Shown here: in pieces, positions 8,769 to 16,479 of the stretch | How the letters are laid out: each line of letters starts with the position of its first letter | How positions within the stretch are numbered: position 1 is the first letter of the stretch | Assembly (NCBI RefSeq): GCF_003096595.1 | Contig: NZ_QEKO01000001.1 | Span: forward strand, 806,001-870,000 | Reading direction: 5' to 3' | Source: Pusillimonas noertemannii | GTDB lineage: Bacteria > Pseudomonadota > Gammaproteobacteria > Burkholderiales > Burkholderiaceae_B | Length of the DNA: 64,000 bases | The notes under the pieces: generated by a model | The model's input: the letters and a program-made list of their open reading frames with translations, nothing else | Database searches by the model: none | Told to the model about the DNA's origin: nothing | Translations under genes and position numbers: made by a program

Positions 8769-9754
8769 ACGGCGGAGCACACTATCTGCGCGAGCAGCGG
8801 CGCTGGCATTGGGCAGAGATCGTCTTCTGGCTTCTGGTGCCCGCCGCCTGGTTCGTGTTCCCGGGCTATCTGGTGCTGGGCACGCAAATACTCATCGCGG
8901 CCTTGTTCGCCCTGTCGCTCGACCTGGTCATGGGCTATGCGGGCATCGTCACGCTGGGGCACGCCGCGTTCTTCGGCATAGGCGCCTACGTGGCCGGCAA
9001 GCTGGGCCAGCAGGGCTGGACCGAACCGCTGTCGGGCCTCTTCATCGCGGCCGCCGCCGCGGCTTTCGTTGCAGCGCTTACCGCACGCCTGGTGTGCCGC
9101 GGCAACGACCTCAGCCGCCTCATGATCACCCTGGGCCTGGGCATGCTGTTCTACGAGGTGGCCAACAAGGCGTCCAGCATCACGGGCGGCCTTGACGGCA
9201 TGCTGGACATCGTCATTTCCCCCTTGCTGGGCGTGTTCGCATTCGACATGTGGGGGCGTACCGCCTACGTGTATTCGGCCATCTGCCTTTTTGTCGGCTT
9301 TCTGCTGGCACGCCATCTGGTGCGCCAGCCCTTCGGCCTAGCGCTGCACGCGGTGCGCCTCAATCCGGTGCGTTCCGGCGCCATCGGCATCGACAACACC
9401 CGTGCCCTGAGCCGCATCTACATTCTGTCGGCGGCCATGGCCGGCGTGGCGGGGGCATTGCTGGCGCAAACCAATCAATTCGTCGCCATCGACGTGCTGT
9501 CCTTCCAGCGCAGCGCCGACGTGGCCACCATGCTCATCATCGGCGGCCTGGGCCAGCTCTATGGCGGGCTCGTCGGCGCCACGGGCTTCCTGGTGGCGCA
9601 AGATTCCCTTGCGGCCATCAATCCGGTCTATTGGCAGTTCTGGCTGGGCCTGGTGCTGATACTGGTGGTGCTGTTCGTACGGGGCGGCATCGTGGCCCTG
9701 GTGCGCCGCATGGCACAGCGCCTGAAACACCGCCTGCAACGGAGGCAGCCATGA
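8765..9754 (+). CDS. livM: LIV-type ABC transporter permease (LivM)
   Basis: 329 residues, a polytopic permease of the HAAT family. The LivM signature is visible as GYAGIVTLGHAAFFGIGAY near residue 60, and a later segment around SRIYILSAAMAGVAGALLAQ is conserved in the family. It overlaps LivH before it and the ATP-binding subunit after it by 4 bases each, indicating translational coupling and fixed stoichiometry. It forms the second half of the membrane channel. Confidence 0.92.
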   Translation: MNGGAHYLREQRRWHWAEIVFWLLVPAAWFVFPGYLVLGTQILIAALFALSLDLVMGYAGIVTLGHAAFFGIGAYVAGKLGQQGWTEPLSGLFIAAAAAAFVAALTARLVCRGNDLSRLMITLGLGMLFYEVANKASSITGGLDGMLDIVISPLLGVFAFDMWGRTAYVYSAICLFVGFLLARHLVRQPFGLALHAVRLNPVRSGAIGIDNTRALSRIYILSAAMAGVAGALLAQTNQFVAIDVLSFQRSADVATMLIIGGLGQLYGGLVGATGFLVAQDSLAAINPVYWQFWLGLVLILVVLFVRGGIVALVRRMAQRLKHRLQRRQP

Positions 9755-10566
9755 GCACTCCCTCGCCCCTACCGCAAACCGGGGTCGCCGGCGCGGCGCC
9801 GGCGGCTGGCGCCCAGGCCGCCGTGGTGCTTGAAACGCGCAAGCTGTGCCTGAGTTTCGGCGCGCTCAAGGTTACGCGCGACGTCGACTTCCAGCTGAGG
9901 GCGGGCGAACGCCATGCACTCATCGGGTCGAACGGCGCGGGCAAAAGCACGCTGGTCAATTTGCTGGCCGGGGTGCTGCAGCCCCATTCGGGCGATATCC
10001 TGCTCGATGGCGAACGCATCAACAAGCTGGCGCCGTTTCAGCGGGTCAGGCGCGGCCTGGTCAGAACCTTCCAGATCACGGCGCTGTTCGGCGAAATGAC
10101 TCCGCTCGATTCGGTTGCGCTGGCGGTGTGCCAGGCCAACGGCGCCGGCCTTTCGTTCGTGGGCGCCTCGCCGGCCCATGCCCGCGCGGTCGACGAGGCG
10201 GCCGAGATACTGCGTACCGTGGGCCTGCTCGAGCACGCCCGCGATGAAACGCGCTTCATGGCCTATGGCCATCAGCGCCTGCTTGAAATCGCGCTGGCCC
10301 TAGCCTGCAAGCCGCGTGTGCTGCTGCTCGACGAGCCGGCCGCCGGCGTGCCCATGGGCGAAAGCCGCCGCCTGCTCCAGACCCTGGCCGAACTACCTGG
10401 CGACCTTACCATCCTGCTTATCGAGCACGACATGAAGCTGGTGTTCCAGTTCGCGTCGCGCATTTCGGTGCTGGCTGAAGGCGCCCTGCTGGCGCAGGGC
10501 ACGCCAAACGAAATCGCCAACGACGAACGCGTACGCCAAAGCTATCTCGGACACAGCCATGCCTGA
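9751..10566 (+). CDS. livG: LIV-type ABC transporter ATP-binding protein (LivG)
   Basis: 271 residues from ATG 9751, which overlaps the LivM stop. Walker A is IGSNGAGKSTLV and Walker B VLLLDEPAAG, followed by a switch His in LIEHDMKLVF. The ABC signature region is weak: MAYGHQRLLEIALAL stands where LSGGQ-like residues are normally seen, as in many LivG proteins (YGxQR). The first 30 or so residues are an Ala/Pro-rich extension. It energises the permease pair together with LivF. Confidence 0.92.
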   Translation: MSTPSPLPQTGVAGAAPAAGAQAAVVLETRKLCLSFGALKVTRDVDFQLRAGERHALIGSNGAGKSTLVNLLAGVLQPHSGDILLDGERINKLAPFQRVRRGLVRTFQITALFGEMTPLDSVALAVCQANGAGLSFVGASPAHARAVDEAAEILRTVGLLEHARDETRFMAYGHQRLLEIALALACKPRVLLLDEPAAGVPMGESRRLLQTLAELPGDLTILLIEHDMKLVFQFASRISVLAEGALLAQGTPNEIANDERVRQSYLGHSHA

Positions 10567-11260
10567 ACTGCTTACCCTGCAAGACGTCACCGCCGGCTAC
10601 GGCGATGCCACCATCATCGAAGACATCTCACTCTCGATTCAAGAGGGCGCGAGCCTGGCGGTGCTGGGCCGCAACGGCGTGGGGAAAACCACCTTGTTGC
10701 GCACACTGCTGGGCGCTACCCGTCAGACAGGCGGCGCCATCCACTGGCGCGGCGATTCGCTCGAGGGGGCCGACCCCGTGCGGCGCGCCCGCATGGGCAT
10801 GGGCTGGGTGCCCCAGCAGCGAGGCGTGTTCAGGTCTCTTACGGTCGAAGAGAACCTGTCTGTGGTCGCCCGGCCCGGGCACTGGAACCTCGACGCCGTC
10901 TGGAAGCTGTTCCCGCGCCTGAACGAGCGCAAGTATCATTACGGCGACCAGCTTTCCGGCGGCGAGCAGCAGATGCTGGCCATCGGGCGCGCGCTCATGA
11001 CCAACCCGGCGCTGTTGCTGCTTGACGAACCTCTTGAAGGCCTTGCGCCGTTGGTGGCCGAAGAGGTGGCCGCGGCGGTGCAGAAAATGGCTGCCCAGGG
11101 GACGCTTACCGCCCTGGTGGTCGAGCAGCACCCCATCGTTGCGTTAAAGATGACCACCCAGGCCATTGTCCTCGAGCGCGGCCGCATCTGCCACAGGGCG
11201 CGCAGCGAAGAGCTGGCTGCCGATGAGGCGCTGCTGGATTCCATGCTGGGCGTGGCTTGA
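10559..11260 (+). CDS. livF: LIV-type ABC transporter ATP-binding protein (LivF)
   Basis: 233 residues; the start overlaps LivG by 8 bases. Walker A is LGRNGVGKTTLL, the signature is QLSGGEQQMLAIGRAL, and Walker B is LLLLDEPLEGLAP. LivF is the second ATPase of the transporter and the last clear gene of the operon that begins with the cysteine hydrolase at 5044. The frame after its stop stays open for another 42 codons, as described in the next entry. Confidence 0.92.
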   Translation: MPELLTLQDVTAGYGDATIIEDISLSIQEGASLAVLGRNGVGKTTLLRTLLGATRQTGGAIHWRGDSLEGADPVRRARMGMGWVPQQRGVFRSLTVEENLSVVARPGHWNLDAVWKLFPRLNERKYHYGDQLSGGEQQMLAIGRALMTNPALLLLDEPLEGLAPLVAEEVAAAVQKMAAQGTLTALVVEQHPIVALKMTTQAIVLERGRICHRARSEELAADEALLDSMLGVA

Positions 11261-11293
11261 GCGGGTCGAGCATGTGCCCGCGTTGGTAAGGGC

Positions 11294-11389
11294 ATGCATG
11301 GGCACGCCCAGCAACTGTACGAGCCGCCTTTCACCGACTCTCAGATTGATGCGGATCCGGCGCTGGAAGTGCTTGACTTGAGCGAGTAA
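11294..11389 (+). pseudogene. Short coding remnant after livF (origin uncertain)
   Basis: A 31-codon frame from ATG 11294 to TAA 11387, open also upstream to the livF stop in the same frame. It ends AQQLYEPPFTDSQIDADPAL plus a short acidic tail. QLYEPPFTD is protein-like and recalls a motif near the end of some type I restriction R subunits or helicases. The similarity is from memory and weak. The G+C drops toward the aadA-like gene, so this may be debris at a recombination junction. Confidence 0.2.
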
Positions 11390-11405
11390 GAGCCGGACAT
11401 GCGGG

Positions 11406-12212
11406 CTATGCCTCGAGCTTGGCCCTCACGCTAAACCGAATGTAGTCCAGCAGTGCCGCCCGTTCTTTCGGATAGGCGGCTAGATCTACGGCTTCTAGTC
11501 CAAGATATGCGTCTCGGGCAGCCATGACAACATGTTTATGTTCCAGGGGCAGGCGCTGCAGGGCCCACCCCGCAGCGGCGTCCTTGGACGCAATGTCTCC
11601 CATCATCGCGGTGTACCAGATGCGCACCAAGGCAAGGACGATGTTTCTTTCGTCTCCTTCCCAGTCTGCTTCCGTATTCCACTGCGACAGCGTTTCCAAC
11701 AGCGAGCGCTGAAGGTCAATGGCGGGAACTTCGTCGAAAAACTCGTGGGCTGGCGGGCCGTATAAAGCAACGCTATGCCGCCGCACCTTTGCCAGCAGGA
11801 TGGCCAGATCGTGGTCCGCCATGGCCGGCTCGAAAACCCCGGCATTGATATCGTCACGCAGCCATTCACCGAATTGCATTTGCCGTCTGGCCGGATGTCG
11901 CCATGGCACTACGTCTTCATGAGCCAGGACCGTCACTTCGAGCGCACGGTGTTCGGCGTGGGTGCCGGGAAAGGCCGATACCGACAGCAGACCGGTCAAC
12001 AATGCGGCTCTCGTTGATTCATCCAAGGGGGCGTTGACGGTGATCAACAGGTCGATATCGCTATACGGCTTCAAGCCGCCATCGATCGCGGAACCAAACA
12101 AATGAGTCGCCAGAATGGCTTCATCAAGATGGTTCTCTAAAACTGAAAGCGCATCGAATAGCTGGTTTGCAATCGACTCTGGAAGTTCAGGGGGCATGGT
12201 TGAATAAGGCAT
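11406..12212 (-). CDS. AadA-family aminoglycoside nucleotidyltransferase (ANT(3'')-like)
   Basis: 268 residues, the family's normal length. It follows AadA along its whole length: HLFGSAIDGGLKPYSDIDLL contains the GSxxxGxxxxxSDxD nucleotidyltransferase motif. Further matches are VVPWRHPARRQMQFGEWLRDD, AGVFEPAMADHDLAILLAK and the C-terminal-domain segment GDERNIVLALVRIWYTAM. AadA enzymes adenylylate streptomycin and spectinomycin. No integron integrase or attC-type site is visible, so this is a chromosomal homologue. Its G+C looks lower than its neighbours', and it lies between a gene remnant and a truncated LysR gene, which suggests acquisition. Whether it gives resistance is not known. Confidence 0.88.
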   Translation of the reverse strand: MPYSTMPPELPESIANQLFDALSVLENHLDEAILATHLFGSAIDGGLKPYSDIDLLITVNAPLDESTRAALLTGLLSVSAFPGTHAEHRALEVTVLAHEDVVPWRHPARRQMQFGEWLRDDINAGVFEPAMADHDLAILLAKVRRHSVALYGPPAHEFFDEVPAIDLQRSLLETLSQWNTEADWEGDERNIVLALVRIWYTAMMGDIASKDAAAGWALQRLPLEHKHVVMAARDAYLGLEAVDLAAYPKERAALLDYIRFSVRAKLEA

Positions 12213-12218
12213 CTGCTT

Positions 12219-12545
12219 TCATTTTCCGCCTTTGCCGCCATAAGGCGAACGCGCGAACAGCTGGCTTGCCAGATTGCGGAACCAGATGATGCCGGCGTCT
12301 TGTTCGAACCTTCGGCTCCAATACAGCGACACCGTGAAATTGCGCAGGGGAAGGTCAAGGGGTTCGATGTAGGCGAATTCACCATGACGATTGAATTCGC
12401 TCACAGTGGTGTCCGGCACGATGGCGCACAGGTTGGTTGCGCGGATGATGGACGGCAGCGTCATGAAGTGCTGCGACACCAGGTTGATCTGTTTTTCGGA
12501 ATGGATGCGCCTGGCCCGGTTCCAAGCCGGCGGCGCATCACTCAT
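12219..12545 (-). pseudogene. LysR-type regulator remnant (C-terminal effector domain only)
   Basis: A 108-codon frame whose product from about residue 18 looks like the last third of a LysR effector domain: NLVSQHFMTLPSIIRATNLC, AIVPDTTVSEF, then LYWSRRFEQDAGIIWFRNLA. No DNA-binding domain exists upstream, because the enolase-superfamily gene begins only 18 bases beyond the frame's start. The usual 300-residue regulator, divergent from the operon it would control, has lost its N-terminal two-thirds. The fragment abuts the aadA-like gene on its other side. Confidence 0.7.
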
Positions 12546-12562
12546 CAGGAGTTATTGCAGTC

Positions 12563-13708
12563 ATGAGCAAGTCGACAAAAATCACTGAGGTCAGGGCGAC
12601 GGCCCTTTCGGTCCCCGCTTCCTTCGACTATTGCGGCCGTAGGAATGAGCACGAGCTGGGCATCTGTATCGTTGAAATTACGACCGAGGCGGGCCATGTC
12701 GGCGTCGGCATGACGGCGATCACAGAGGAAAGCGTCGTCGCCTGCGCGATCAACGAGATTGCGGCGCCGGCGCTAGTGGGCCAGGATGCGCTGAATATCG
12801 AAAGGATCTGGGACAAGCTCTACTGGTTGATGACGCCTCGCGGGCAGTCGGGCTATGCCATGCATGCCATCGCCGCCGTGGACCTGGCGCTATGGGACAT
12901 CAAGGGCCAGGCGCTGGGCCTGCCCGTCTGGAGGCTGCTGGGCGGGGCGCGCCCCAAAGTGCAAACCTACGCCACCATCGGATTCGACTTCTTCGATCGC
13001 GAGCAACTGGCTGAAGTGGCCACCGCCTGGAAGGCGAGGGGGTTCAGCAAGTTCAAGATGGTGGTGGGGCACAACGGCCTGAAGCGGCGGGACGAGCCGC
13101 GTCCTTTGATGGATGTCATGCGCGAGGACATCAAGCGGGTCGCGATCCTGCGCGAGGCGGCCGGCGAGGACGCCGAACTGTTCGTCGATGCGAACTGCAA
13201 TCTGGATCTTTATCACGCGACATGGCTGGCCCGTCGCATCGAGGCTTTCGACATCTCGTTCTTCGAAGAACCGCTGGTTGCGAACGACGTGCACGGCCTG
13301 CGCGAACTGCGCGGCAAAACGAGAATCCCGCTGGCGGGTGGACAGAACGAAGGGCAGATCCAGAAGTTCAGGGACTTCCTTCTTCATGGTTCGCTCGATG
13401 TGCTGCAGCCCAACGTAGCCATTACCGGAGGCATCACCTTGTGCCGCAAGATAGCGGCCATGGCGGAAGGATTCGGCGTCAATATCGACAACGGCGGGGC
13501 ATGGCCCTTCCACAACATGCATCTGCACGCCGGCCTGCGAAACGGAGGAATGATCGAATACCACATCTTTTCGGTCGAATGCCTGAGCAAGATATTCAAC
13601 GATCTTCCCGTTCCCCACGCCGGCTGGCTCGAGCTGCCGAACACGCCCGGCCTGGGCTTCACCCTGAACCGTGAAGCGCTGAACGAGTTTGCCGTGCGGC
13701 CGTCCTGA
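12563..13708 (+). CDS. Mandelate racemase / muconate lactonizing enzyme (enolase superfamily) protein
   Basis: 381 residues with the enolase-superfamily layout: an N-terminal capping domain, then a barrel. Barrel landmarks are the KxK pair Lys163/Lys165 (FSKFKMVVGH), metal ligand Asp209 (FVDANCN) and metal ligand Glu235 (FFEEPL). The third ligand position reads LAGGQNEGQ, where most relatives have GEN; Gln261 therefore replaces Glu unless Glu263 takes over. The C-terminal part is GGAWPFHNMHLHAG. Members dehydrate, racemise or cycloisomerise sugar acids or hydroxyacids. The downstream porin and FMN 2-hydroxyacid oxidase suggest use of an alpha-hydroxy acid. Confidence 0.85.
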   Translation: MSKSTKITEVRATALSVPASFDYCGRRNEHELGICIVEITTEAGHVGVGMTAITEESVVACAINEIAAPALVGQDALNIERIWDKLYWLMTPRGQSGYAMHAIAAVDLALWDIKGQALGLPVWRLLGGARPKVQTYATIGFDFFDREQLAEVATAWKARGFSKFKMVVGHNGLKRRDEPRPLMDVMREDIKRVAILREAAGEDAELFVDANCNLDLYHATWLARRIEAFDISFFEEPLVANDVHGLRELRGKTRIPLAGGQNEGQIQKFRDFLLHGSLDVLQPNVAITGGITLCRKIAAMAEGFGVNIDNGGAWPFHNMHLHAGLRNGGMIEYHIFSVECLSKIFNDLPVPHAGWLELPNTPGLGFTLNREALNEFAVRPS

Positions 13709-13846
13709 TCCCTTCCGCTTTCATCCATAAATTTCCCTGAGTCAAGCGGCGGCTCGGGGCCGCAGCGGGCGTCCGACGGACGCCCCGCTTGGCGGAGTGT
13801 TGCCCGCGACAACGAAACTGAACCGTTTTGACCGACGGTGGAGGAG

Positions 13847-14998
13847 ATGACATTGAAACCAAGACTTATTGCAATGGGTATTGCATCGGTGCTTCCCATG
13901 ATGGCCGGTGCGCAGGGCTCGACGAACGTGACCTTGTACGGCATCGTCGGGACGGGAATCGAGTACGTCAACAACGTGTACAACGTCGAGACCGGCGAAA
14001 AGCACAGTTCGGTCCATTTCAACAACGTCACGTCGTCCATCTCGTCCCGCTGGGGCCTGCGCGGCAAAGAGGACCTGGGCAATGGCCTGAGCGCGGCCTT
14101 CGTGCTGGAATCGGGGTTCAACACCGCCACGGGCATTTCGCGCCAAGGAGGGCGCTTGTTCGGCCGCCAGGCATGGGTGGGCCTCAAGGGCGATTTCGGC
14201 CAGCTGGCCTTCGGCCGGCAATACAACATGCTCAAGCGGGGCCTGGCCGAGGCCGATCTGCTTGGGTCCAATACGCACGGCCTGGCGTCGCTGAACAGCT
14301 ATATACCCAATACGAGAATGGACAACTCCATCACCTATCTCGGCAAGTTCGACGGCTTGCGCTTCGGCGCAGCGTATGCGCGCGGCCGCGAGACGCTCAA
14401 GGGCTGCGGGGTCGACTATACCGATCAGACCGCATGCCAGGCCTGGTCGGTGATGCTGGGCTACGACGCGGCGAACTGGGGCGTTGCGGCGGCCTACGAT
14501 GTCCTGCAAGGCACGGACGCCGGCGGCGGGGCCTGGAACGAATGGTATGGTGCCGGCGCGCCCTTGCTCAAGGACGAAAAGGACAGGCACTGGACGCTCA
14601 ACGGCTACGTCAAGTTTGACGACCTGAAGATCAGCCTGATCTACCTGAACCGCAAGAACGATGCGGGAATGGCCAGCTATGCGGGGTCTCTGGGCGATCG
14701 CAGCGACATGTGGTCCCTGAACGCGGCATATCAGGCGAGTCCTTCAGTAATCGTGGACGGCTCGGTGAACTATCTGCGCTACAAGGACGCGGACGTTGCC
14801 TCCAAGTCATGGTTCTACGTGGCTCGCGCCCGTTATCTGTTCTCCAAGCGCACTCATGTCTTCATATCGGCCGCCTACATGGACAACAAGGGCTATGCAG
14901 CCAACTCGGCTTCGAGCGGCACCTCGGGCGCGGGTTTCCAGGCCGAGGCGGGTGAGAGCCAAACCAGCGTGGCGGTGGGGCTGACCCACCATTTCTGA
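13847..14998 (+). CDS. Gram-negative porin (Burkholderiales OmpC-like family)
   Basis: 383 residues from ATG 13847. The sequence then gives a signal peptide (KPRLIAMGIASVLPMMAGAQ), the family opening NVTLYGIVGTGIEYVNN and SSRWGLRGKEDLGNGLSAAF. It ends with the terminal aromatic VGLTHHF needed for outer-membrane assembly. The GGAGGAG ribosome site lies so close to ATG 13847 that TTG 13853 (giving an N-terminus MKPRLIA) may be the true start, and GTG 13838 is unlikely. The porin follows the enolase-superfamily gene by 138 bases and probably admits its substrate. Confidence 0.9.
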   Translation: MTLKPRLIAMGIASVLPMMAGAQGSTNVTLYGIVGTGIEYVNNVYNVETGEKHSSVHFNNVTSSISSRWGLRGKEDLGNGLSAAFVLESGFNTATGISRQGGRLFGRQAWVGLKGDFGQLAFGRQYNMLKRGLAEADLLGSNTHGLASLNSYIPNTRMDNSITYLGKFDGLRFGAAYARGRETLKGCGVDYTDQTACQAWSVMLGYDAANWGVAAAYDVLQGTDAGGGAWNEWYGAGAPLLKDEKDRHWTLNGYVKFDDLKISLIYLNRKNDAGMASYAGSLGDRSDMWSLNAAYQASPSVIVDGSVNYLRYKDADVASKSWFYVARARYLFSKRTHVFISAAYMDNKGYAANSASSGTSGAGFQAEAGESQTSVAVGLTHHF

Positions 14999-15046
14999 TG
15001 TGGCTGGGCTCTTTGTGCGAAGCGAAATGAAGGCGGTAGTTGATAT

Positions 15047-16186
15047 ATGAAGTGGGTAAGCGTATATGAAATGCGCCGGCAGGCGCGTCGCACTTTGCCG
15101 AAGATGGTCTATGACTATCTCGAGGGAGGAGCCCTGGATGAGCGAACTCTGCGGGGCAACCTGGCGTCATACCAGAATTGGCGCTTCATGCCACGGCGCT
15201 TGATCGACCTGAGCGCCGTCAGGCCGGAAACCTCGATGTTCGGGCAGGATATTGCATTTCCTGCCGTCGTGGCGCCCACCGGCCTGAACTCCCTGTTCTG
15301 GCCCCGGGCCGACCTCGCCCTGGCGCGCGCGGCTCAGCGCTGCGGCATTCCCTTCACCCTGTCGACGGCCTCCAGCATGTCGCTGGAGCAGGTGGCGGAA
15401 CTGAGCTCTGGGCGGCTCTGGTTTCAGCTGTATGTCATCGAGCCGGGGCTGGCCCTGTCGCTGGTCGAAAGAGCGAAGGCCGCCGGTTACGAATGCCTGG
15501 TGGTCACCGTCGACGTCGTGGCCAACGGCAAGCGCGAGCGCGACCTGCGCAACGGATTCGGACTGCCCGTGCGCTACAGCCTCCGCACGCTTTGGGACGG
15601 CCTTTGCCATCCCGCCTGGTCATGGCGCTATCTGCGCCATGGCCTTCCGGTGCTGGGAAACTTCAATGCCTCCCGGGTACCGTCGCCCGAAGCGCGGGCG
15701 GCTTTGCTCCGCCGGTCCATGGACGAGAGCTTCGATTGGGCCGCCCTCGACGCCATTCGCCAGAACTGGCCCGGGAAAATGCTGGTCAAGGGCGTTCTGC
15801 ATCCCGACGACATCGAGCGCTGCCGCAAGATGGGCATGGACGGCGTGGTGCTGTCCAATCATGGCGGCCGGCAATTGGACGATACATGCATGCCGCTGGA
15901 CGTGCTGGCCCAGCTGTCGCCCATGCCCGGCTTCGACATTCTGGTCGATGGCGGCATACGCCGCGGCAGCGACATCGCCAAGGCCGTAGCGCTGGGCGCG
16001 CGCGCCGTCATGCTGGGCCGCGCCGCGCTATACGGCTTGGCTTGCGGCGGCGAAGCGGGTGTATCCCACGCCTTGAGTCTGTTGCAGGAAGAATATCGGA
16101 ACACGCTTGTACAGCTGGGCTGCCCCGACACCGCGCTGCTGGATGCCGGATATGTTCGGCGTGCGACTTCGGCAGAGGGTCCGTGA
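15047..16186 (+). CDS. FMN-dependent alpha-hydroxy-acid oxidase/dehydrogenase
   Basis: 379 residues, matching the L-lactate / (S)-mandelate dehydrogenase and glycolate oxidase family. Visible elements are VYDYLEGGALDE at the N-terminus, the FMN-binding VVAPTGLNSLFWP, WFQLYV, and VTVDVVANGKRERDLRNG. The catalytic His/Arg segment is VVLSNHGGRQLD, and the phosphate site is DGGIRRGSDIAKAVALGA. It oxidises a 2-hydroxyacid to the 2-oxoacid and passes electrons to oxygen or quinone. Together with the enolase-superfamily protein and porin it forms a three-gene set resembling mandelate-type catabolism. The true substrate is undetermined. Confidence 0.9.
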   Translation: MKWVSVYEMRRQARRTLPKMVYDYLEGGALDERTLRGNLASYQNWRFMPRRLIDLSAVRPETSMFGQDIAFPAVVAPTGLNSLFWPRADLALARAAQRCGIPFTLSTASSMSLEQVAELSSGRLWFQLYVIEPGLALSLVERAKAAGYECLVVTVDVVANGKRERDLRNGFGLPVRYSLRTLWDGLCHPAWSWRYLRHGLPVLGNFNASRVPSPEARAALLRRSMDESFDWAALDAIRQNWPGKMLVKGVLHPDDIERCRKMGMDGVVLSNHGGRQLDDTCMPLDVLAQLSPMPGFDILVDGGIRRGSDIAKAVALGARAVMLGRAALYGLACGGEAGVSHALSLLQEEYRNTLVQLGCPDTALLDAGYVRRATSAEGP

Positions 16187-16235
16187 TCGGCATCCCTCGT
16201 TTGATCGCCCAAGTGTCGCTCAGAGTACGCCAACG

Positions 16236-16268
16236 AAAAAAGCGCCTAACTTGAGTTAGGCGCTTTTT
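16236..16268. terminator. Rho-independent terminator, bidirectional
   Basis: Perfect stem AAAAAGCGCCTAAC / GTTAGGCGCTTTTT with loop TTGA. On the plus strand it can end the hydroxyacid oxidase transcript. On the minus strand it lies directly after the displaced 3' half of tRNA-Asp, so it was probably the original terminator of the tRNA operon now more than 10 kb away. Confidence 0.88.
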
Positions 16269-16270
16269 AC

Positions 16271-16326
16271 TGAATTCTTTGGCGGAGCGGACGGGACTCG
16301 AACCCGCGACCCCCGGCGTGACAGGC
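16271..16326. repeat. Left attachment repeat (tRNA-Asp 3' half)
   Basis: 56 bases identical to 26718-26773. The repeat covers the 3' half of tRNA-Asp on the minus strand (CCA end, T arm, anticodon) plus nine bases outside the gene. It is followed by unrelated sequence where the 5' half should be, so it is not a functional tRNA gene. It marks one end of the integrated element. Confidence 0.93.
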
Positions 16327-16442
16327 TCTAAAGAGCGAATTTAGGCGAACAGCAAAACGCCATAAAAACCTTTTAAATCAATCTATTGCGCGGAATCTTG
16401 AGGTTTTAGGATTCTGGCGGATGCTATGATTGCCACAATTCT

Positions 16443-16464
16443 GTTTACCCCTGTGTTTACCCCT
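16443..16464 (+). promoter_or_regulatory. Candidate integrase arm-binding sites, left end
   Basis: GTTTACCCCT occurs twice, 12 bases apart. The same two-copy arrangement recurs at 26647-26668 just inside the right end. Paired short direct repeats near both attachment sites are what tyrosine integrases of the lambda type bind with their N-terminal domain. They lie upstream of the chosen integrase start. Confidence 0.55.
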
Positions 16465-16479
16465 TGGGAATTTGTGGCG

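Noticed and set aside
11406-12212. aadA-like gene as an integron cassette
   Set aside because: No attC-like inverted site follows it and no integron integrase is present in the window.
16280-16326. Second tRNA-Asp gene at the left end
   Set aside because: Only the 3' half is present; the D arm and the 5' acceptor strand are replaced by element sequence. It is an attachment-site remnant.
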